A DNA stretch of 64,000 nucleotides from Lactiplantibacillus songbeiensis (GTDB taxonomy: Bacteria > Bacillota > Bacilli > Lactobacillales > Lactobacillaceae). Shown piece by piece: positions 60,555 to 64,000 of the stretch (positions are counted from its first letter, which is position 1; each line of letters starts with the position of its first letter). Under the pieces are notes generated by a model. It worked only from the letters and a program-made list of their open reading frames with translations, was not told the DNA's origin and did no database searches. The DNA is taken from positions 1-64,000 of the forward strand of contig NZ_BJDL01000017.1 in the NCBI RefSeq assembly GCF_005405125.1. Reading direction: 5' to 3'. The position numbers and the translations under genes were made by a program.

Positions 60555-60583
60555 TTGCTGGACTGAATCGCGATTGCTATAAT
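60555..60583 (+). promoter_or_regulatory. Promoter of the 43-aa membrane protein gene
   Basis: TTGCTG (60555-60560) and TATAAT (60578-60583) with a 17-base spacer, right after dapA. Confidence 0.65.
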
Positions 60584-60615
60584 GATGGCAAATACTAAGG
60601 AAAGCGGTGACGTCA

Positions 60616-60747
60616 ATGTGCGGTGGTTGGGTTAACAGCGGCATGCCCTTCATGTGGATGGGCGGTTCCTTTTGGTTCTTTACGTTACTAGTCATCATTG
60701 CCATCGGTGCTTTAGTGGCCGTCAATCGTTCTCAAAACAAAAAATGA
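60616..60747 (+). CDS. Small membrane protein, 43 aa
   Basis: A 43-residue protein: MCGGWVNSGMPFMWMGG, then a transmembrane helix (SFWFFTLLVIIAIGALVAV) and a short basic Asn/Lys tail (NRSQNKK). It has its own promoter, a GGTGA site five bases before the ATG and a strong terminator directly behind, which together make a convincing single-gene unit. The Trp/Met/Gly-rich N terminus with one Cys is unusual. The function is unknown; such one-helix proteins often regulate transporters or envelope stress systems. Confidence 0.75.
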   Translation: MCGGWVNSGMPFMWMGGSFWFFTLLVIIAIGALVAVNRSQNKK

Positions 60748-60751
60748 AGTC

Positions 60752-60797
60752 TAAAAGATGGTCCCAGTTTAACAACGACTGGAACCATCTTTTTTAA
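60752..60797. terminator. Bidirectional terminator
   Basis: AAAGATGGTCCCAGT pairs with ACTGGAACCATCTTT, with a T run. Confidence 0.92.
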
Positions 60798-60800
60798 TCC

Positions 60801-61445
60801 TTATTTAGCTTGTTTAACTGCCGTGGCAATCGGCGTCTCACCATTAATTAACGCAATCGTCTGCCCAATTGTGGTTGGCGTGCTGAGCGCTTGCACGGCA
60901 AACGTTGCCACATCGTCACGCGTAATTTCACCGCCGACCTCTGGATTAACGGTTACTTTACCGGTTCCAGCATCGTTCACTAGCGTCCCAGGCTGTAAAA
61001 TCGTGTAGTCCAACTGGGTGCGTGTCTTCAACCACTCATCTGCATAGTACTTCGCAACGTAATATGGCTTGAGACTATTTGGCCATTTAGCCCGATCAAC
61101 GGTAAATTCGGCACTAATGATTTCGTAACGTTTGACCCCCGCGATTTCCGCAGCTTGCATCGACTTAACCGCCCCGTCCAAATCAATCATCAACGTCATG
61201 TCATACCCGGTCGAGCCACCGGAGCCAGCCGCAAAGACGACCGCATCCATACCTTTAAATGCCAAGGCCAATTCTGATGGTTGGTCTAACAAGTTAAAGG
61301 CTACCGGTTCCGCCCCGGCATCTTCAAAGGCTTCCGCCTGATCCGGACGCCGAATCCCGGCAAAGACCTGATCGCCTTGTGCGACTAACTTTGAAACGAT
61401 TTTCTTACCGATTTGACCATGTGCACCAATTACAAATACTTTCAT
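60801..61445 (-). CDS. NAD(P)-binding reductase (SDR_a5/YwnB-like)
   Basis: A 214-residue atypical short-chain dehydrogenase. The N-terminal motif FVIGAHGQIGKKIVSKL is the nucleotide-binding GxxGxxG, followed by AGIRRPDQ, where the Arg suits NADP. The core VFAAGSGGSTGYD, and YYVAKYYADEWL with Tyr-x3-Lys near residue 125, fit the biliverdin-reductase-B-like group. It is a second NmrA/SDR-like gene besides the one at 7190. Substrate unknown. The ATG at 61445 follows GGGAG; a TTG three codons earlier does not. Confidence 0.88.
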   Translation of the reverse strand: MKVFVIGAHGQIGKKIVSKLVAQGDQVFAGIRRPDQAEAFEDAGAEPVAFNLLDQPSELALAFKGMDAVVFAAGSGGSTGYDMTLMIDLDGAVKSMQAAEIAGVKRYEIISAEFTVDRAKWPNSLKPYYVAKYYADEWLKTRTQLDYTILQPGTLVNDAGTGKVTVNPEVGGEITRDDVATFAVQALSTPTTIGQTIALINGETPIATAVKQAK

Positions 61446-61585
61446 CGTCTTCAACTCCCACTGTTTGTTAAATCATATTATAAAGCTAATCATGTGTGCA
61501 CTCTACCAATCTGTTTTACAAGTTGTCGCTAGCATCAAAACCGCCTATAATAATAACCATTCTACGTTTGGTGCTAGTTGAAATT

Positions 61586-61743
61586 GCCGCCTGCCGGTTG
61601 GTTCCTAAAACGCTGGAACGCCATGGGCCATTTTGAAGCCAAAACCCGGTCTTCAAAACTGGCCTTGGCCTAAGTCCGAGCAAACCACTCGCACTAAGAC
61701 CAACGACACGGCTGAGCATTTTAGGAACCGACCTCTCGGCTAA
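61586..61743 (+). repeat. Cloverleaf repeat, subfamily A3
   Basis: Full copy. Outer stem TTCCTAAAACGCT/AGCATTTTAGGAA, inner arms TTTTGAAG/CTTCAAAA and TTGGCCTAAGTCCGAG/CTCGCACTAAGACCAA (with a mismatch). Ends GCCGCCTGCCGGTTGG and ACCTCTCGGCTAA. It defines subfamily A3. Confidence 0.92.
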
Positions 61744-61790
61744 ATGACTGAACTGAAAATAACCAATCGTTAATTTCTTAATACTCATTA

Positions 61791-61942
61791 TTTAACGGCG
61801 GGCGGCCCAGAATTGGCTCAGTGGTGCCGTTTATCTTGGTCGGTGATCTTCCGACTTAGATAAAGCCCGGCTTTCGAGACCGCACTTCGGCTCGAAAACG
61901 TGGCCACCACGTTCCGGCCGATTCTGGACCAACCAAAGTGGC
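61791..61942 (-). repeat. Cloverleaf repeat A1, part of a composite
   Basis: Inner arms TTTATCTTGGTCGG/CCGACTTAGATAAA and CTTTCGAG/CTCGAAA. A 47-base spacer that matches the spacer at 51720-51765 separates it from the A3 copy. Confidence 0.93.
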
Positions 61943-61998
61943 AATTTAAACCAATTAGCATCAAGCATAACTATTCTTATAAGAGAGCTGTGATTTGA

Positions 61999-62520
61999 AT
62001 GTCTAAATATGTTCGTGCGGCCACCAGTGCCGATCTGCCAGCCATGCTGGCCACTATCGATGCTGGTCGCCAAGCCCTAGCCGCTGATCAGATTCCGCAA
62101 TGGCAAGGCACTTACCCCGCTACGCCTGATTTACAAGCCGACCTAGACGCTGACCGGGCCTGGGTTCTAATCGTCGACGGCCAAATTGCTGGTACTGCAG
62201 CCTTGCTGACGACTCCTGATCCTAACTATGCCCAAATCTATCAAGGCAGTTGGGCGCCACATACCGATGATCACTACGCCTCCATTCATCGGATTGCCAT
62301 TGCCAGTGGGTTTCATGGTCAACATTTAGCAGATTTTTTCTTCAGTAACTTGATGACTATCAGTTACCAACAAGGGTTTCACCAATTACGGATTGATACA
62401 CATCGTTTAAACCAACGAATGCAACACGTGATTACGAAAGCGGGCTTCACCTATCGTGGCATCGTTTATATGGCTGGCGATGCTCAAGATCAACGTAACG
62501 CCTATCAAATTTTACTTTAA
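61999..62520 (+). CDS. GNAT family N-acetyltransferase
   Basis: A 173-residue acetyl-CoA-dependent acyltransferase. It starts YVRAATSADLPAMLATID; the acetyl-CoA region is ASIHRIAIASGFHGQHLADF (about residues 94-113), a relaxed version of the Q/RxxGxG/A loop, and the RIDTHRLNQRMQHVITKAGF motif follows as in the RimI-like group. Substrate unknown. Its upstream region is a composite repeat ending 56 bases before the start. A short AGAGAG site precedes the ATG. Confidence 0.88.
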   Translation: MSKYVRAATSADLPAMLATIDAGRQALAADQIPQWQGTYPATPDLQADLDADRAWVLIVDGQIAGTAALLTTPDPNYAQIYQGSWAPHTDDHYASIHRIAIASGFHGQHLADFFFSNLMTISYQQGFHQLRIDTHRLNQRMQHVITKAGFTYRGIVYMAGDAQDQRNAYQILL

Positions 62521-62524
62521 GCAA

Positions 62525-62566
62525 TCAAAAACGCGACGCTCATTTTTGAGAATCGCGTTTTTTGAT
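62525..62566. terminator. Bidirectional terminator
   Basis: AAAAACGCGA pairs with TCGCGTTTTT, with an inner CTCA/TGAG pair, between convergent genes. Confidence 0.92.
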
Positions 62567-62573
62567 GGCTTAA

Positions 62574-64000
62574 CTAATTAACCAATACCAACTCCTGATG
62601 CACTAACGAATACAAATACTGTTGCGCAATGGGCTGTTGATACATTGACGCTAAGGCTTGCCCATATAACTTCACTTGGCCAGCGTACTTAGTCAATAAA
62701 TCAGTGGCTTTAGCAACATGATCCGTCTTGTAATCGAATAAAATCAATCCTTGTTCAGTCGCCAAATACCCATCGATAATCCCATGAATCAAGATTTTGC
62801 TATATGGGTCAGCTTCAAAGCCTTTAAACAACCGCTGCGCTGGTAGTAACAGTGAAAACGGTACTTCCCGATGAACCTGGGCTGGCGCTGCCAAAATCCG
62901 TTGCCCCAGTGAACTGGCATAAAATCCAACCACCTGATCGATTTGAATCCGTTGGGCTACGGCTGGTATCAACACGTGCTTGGCTACCAAATCATCAATA
63001 GTTGCTTGAACGGTGGCAGCGGTCACTGCTTGCGTGACATCCAATTGTTCTAAGACCAAATGCGTGGCACTACCGACTTCGGCACCAGTTGGCGCTTGAA
63101 TCGTCTGCAAGAACTGTGGACCGTCTAAGCGATCACTCACATAACGACTATGCACGCGAGCTTGTTGATCACTGATCGTTGGGTTCGCATTCATCAATGG
63201 TGTATCTGGATCTTCAAAGACCCGTTTCACTTCCGAAACCGATTGGTACGCAGTAGTTGTCGTGGCAACTTGTTGCGGATATTTGAAATTCAAGATGCGC
63301 GTGATTGCTTGCTGAGTCAACTCATCAACATCGATGCTGACCCCAGCTTCAACGCGTTCTAACGCAGTTGGCTGCTCATCTTCATCGGTCCCAGCAGTCT
63401 CAGTCTGACCAATCGAGGATGCATCCCCTAATTCAACAGTCAGTTTCGTCTGATCAGCCTTAAACGAATACAAAGGTCGCTCGCCATCCCAATAAGCTGC
63501 TAAATCAGGATGCCGAATCAGACTCATTCCAACCCAGTCAAGCTCACTTTTTGCAGCCGTTCTGGCTGTTGCTGGCAGTAGTCGTTGGTCATCAGTAAAG
63601 ACTTGCCGCCACTGCTTACTGGCCGTGTCAATATCTTCAATCGTCCCGACTAAGTACAACTGTTGTTCTGCCCGCGTAATGGCCACGTAAAGCTTTCGCA
63701 TTTCTTCAGCGCGTAATTTTTGACTAACCACTTGACGCGTGACTAGGCGTGGCAAAGTTGGATATTTGATCCGCGTTTCTGGATCAAGATACGTAATGCC
63801 AATCCCAGCTTCACGATCTAATAAAGCCGACTGACTCGTATCGGTTTGATTGAAACGTTTACTCATATCCATAATGAAGACGACCGGATATTCCAGTCCT
63901 TTACTCCCATGAATGGTCATCACGCTCACCGCTTCGGTCTCAGTCTCGGCGACCGCCTCAGCCAAATCTTGATCTTTTTCCTGCATTCGCTTGATGAACC
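62574..64000 (-). CDS. addA: ATP-dependent helicase/nuclease subunit A, C-terminal part
   Basis: At least 474 residues, cut by the window edge: the frame continues upstream of the first internal ATG without a stop. AddA with AddB forms the AddAB helicase-nuclease that processes double-strand breaks (the RecBCD counterpart). Visible are helicase motif V/VI (SVMTIHGSKGLEYPVVFIMD and LYVAITRAEQQLYLVG) and the C-terminal RecB-type nuclease with GSATHLVLEQLD, then LIHGIIDGYLATEQGLILFDYKTD (the D and DYK residues). addB should lie beyond the edge upstream. Confidence 0.95.
   Translation of the reverse strand, partial: FIKRMQEKDQDLAEAVAETETEAVSVMTIHGSKGLEYPVVFIMDMSKRFNQTDTSQSALLDREAGIGITYLDPETRIKYPTLPRLVTRQVVSQKLRAEEMRKLYVAITRAEQQLYLVGTIEDIDTASKQWRQVFTDDQRLLPATARTAAKSELDWVGMSLIRHPDLAAYWDGERPLYSFKADQTKLTVELGDASSIGQTETAGTDEDEQPTALERVEAGVSIDVDELTQQAITRILNFKYPQQVATTTTAYQSVSEVKRVFEDPDTPLMNANPTISDQQARVHSRYVSDRLDGPQFLQTIQAPTGAEVGSATHLVLEQLDVTQAVTAATVQATIDDLVAKHVLIPAVAQRIQIDQVVGFYASSLGQRILAAPAQVHREVPFSLLLPAQRLFKGFEADPYSKILIHGIIDGYLATEQGLILFDYKTDHVAKATDLLTKYAGQVKLYGQALASMYQQPIAQQYLYSLVHQELVLVN

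Noticed and set aside
2795-61942. CRISPR array or tRNA-like genes because of many repeats and cloverleaf folds
   Set aside because: The copies are dispersed, about 150 bp long and variable inside, without regular spacers; no tRNA consensus positions (TTCRA loop, CCA end) are present.
2795-61942. Classical MITE with terminal inverted repeats
   Set aside because: The ends (GCCACTCTGGTTGG and TTAACG.CGGGCGG read inward) are not true inverted copies, and I could not see target duplications by eye. A non-classical mobile element remains possible.

Overview
The window looks like a chromosomal segment of a lactic acid bacterium of the Lactiplantibacillus plantarum group. This is an inference from protein content: an approximately 788-residue phosphoketolase next to a GntR regulator, glucose-6-phosphate dehydrogenase, PepF, LplA, DedA, Hsp20, NrdI, a PatA/DapA pair and AddA, together with purine-rich ribosome-binding sites and frequent TTG/GTG starts. 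No rRNA, tRNA, CRISPR array, prophage or complete insertion sequence is visible. The left edge cuts a repeat copy and the right edge cuts addA.

Layout. 0-8 kb: a small unknown gene, a pair of Gfo/Idh/MocA oxidoreductases, a CPA1 Na+/H+ antiporter, a TMEM175-like channel and an Rrf2 regulator beside an NmrA-like reductase. 8-24 kb: a DXS-type enzyme, nicotinamidase, a secreted protein, a bacteriocin-immunity-like protein, a YtrA-type GntR/ABC operon, PepF with an HTH protein and a methyltransferase, SdpI-like membrane proteins, two alpha/beta hydrolases, a thioredoxin-like protein and a cystathionine lyase/synthase behind a methionine-type T-box. 24-37 kb: a MerR regulator, a decayed CPA1 antiporter, a DegV protein, two aldo/keto reductases, DedA, LplA, a universal stress protein and a pseudouridine synthase. 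This part also holds three candidate non-coding RNAs. 37-45 kb: phosphoketolase with a near-perfect cre site and its neighbouring GntR/UTRA regulator, YbaK, an HExxH membrane protein, then an AT-richer patch with a truncated transposase and an unusual Rrf2-SnoaL fusion. 45-64 kb: an HD hydrolase, an orphan LytTR response regulator, Hsp20, a CNNM/CorC protein, NrdI, an MFS transporter, a secreted Lys/Thr-rich protein, G6PDH, a MocR regulator divergent from patA-dapA, two short-chain reductases, a GNAT acetyltransferase and the C-terminal part of AddA.

The most unusual content lies between the genes. At least fifteen full or nearly full copies of a roughly 150-bp element, plus stubs, occupy intergenic gaps. 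Each copy folds on paper as a cloverleaf: a long outer stem closing two inner hairpins. Outer and inner arms change between copies while pairing is kept, and some copies have lost the inner arms cleanly, leaving near-perfect palindromes. Three subfamilies are distinguishable, and two of them form a composite pair at three loci. Two further structured repeat types (called B and C here) occur twice each. In the noncoding stretch 33.6-34.7 kb there is a roughly 280-nt candidate RNA with its own promoter, a cre-like site over the -35 box and a terminator, and a 75-nt promoter-terminator RNA. A further rod-like candidate RNA lies at 30.35-30.59 kb.

All starts were chosen by eye from ribosome-binding sites. 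Several long frames run back into the repeats, and their true starts lie inside. No computation, folding or database search was run.
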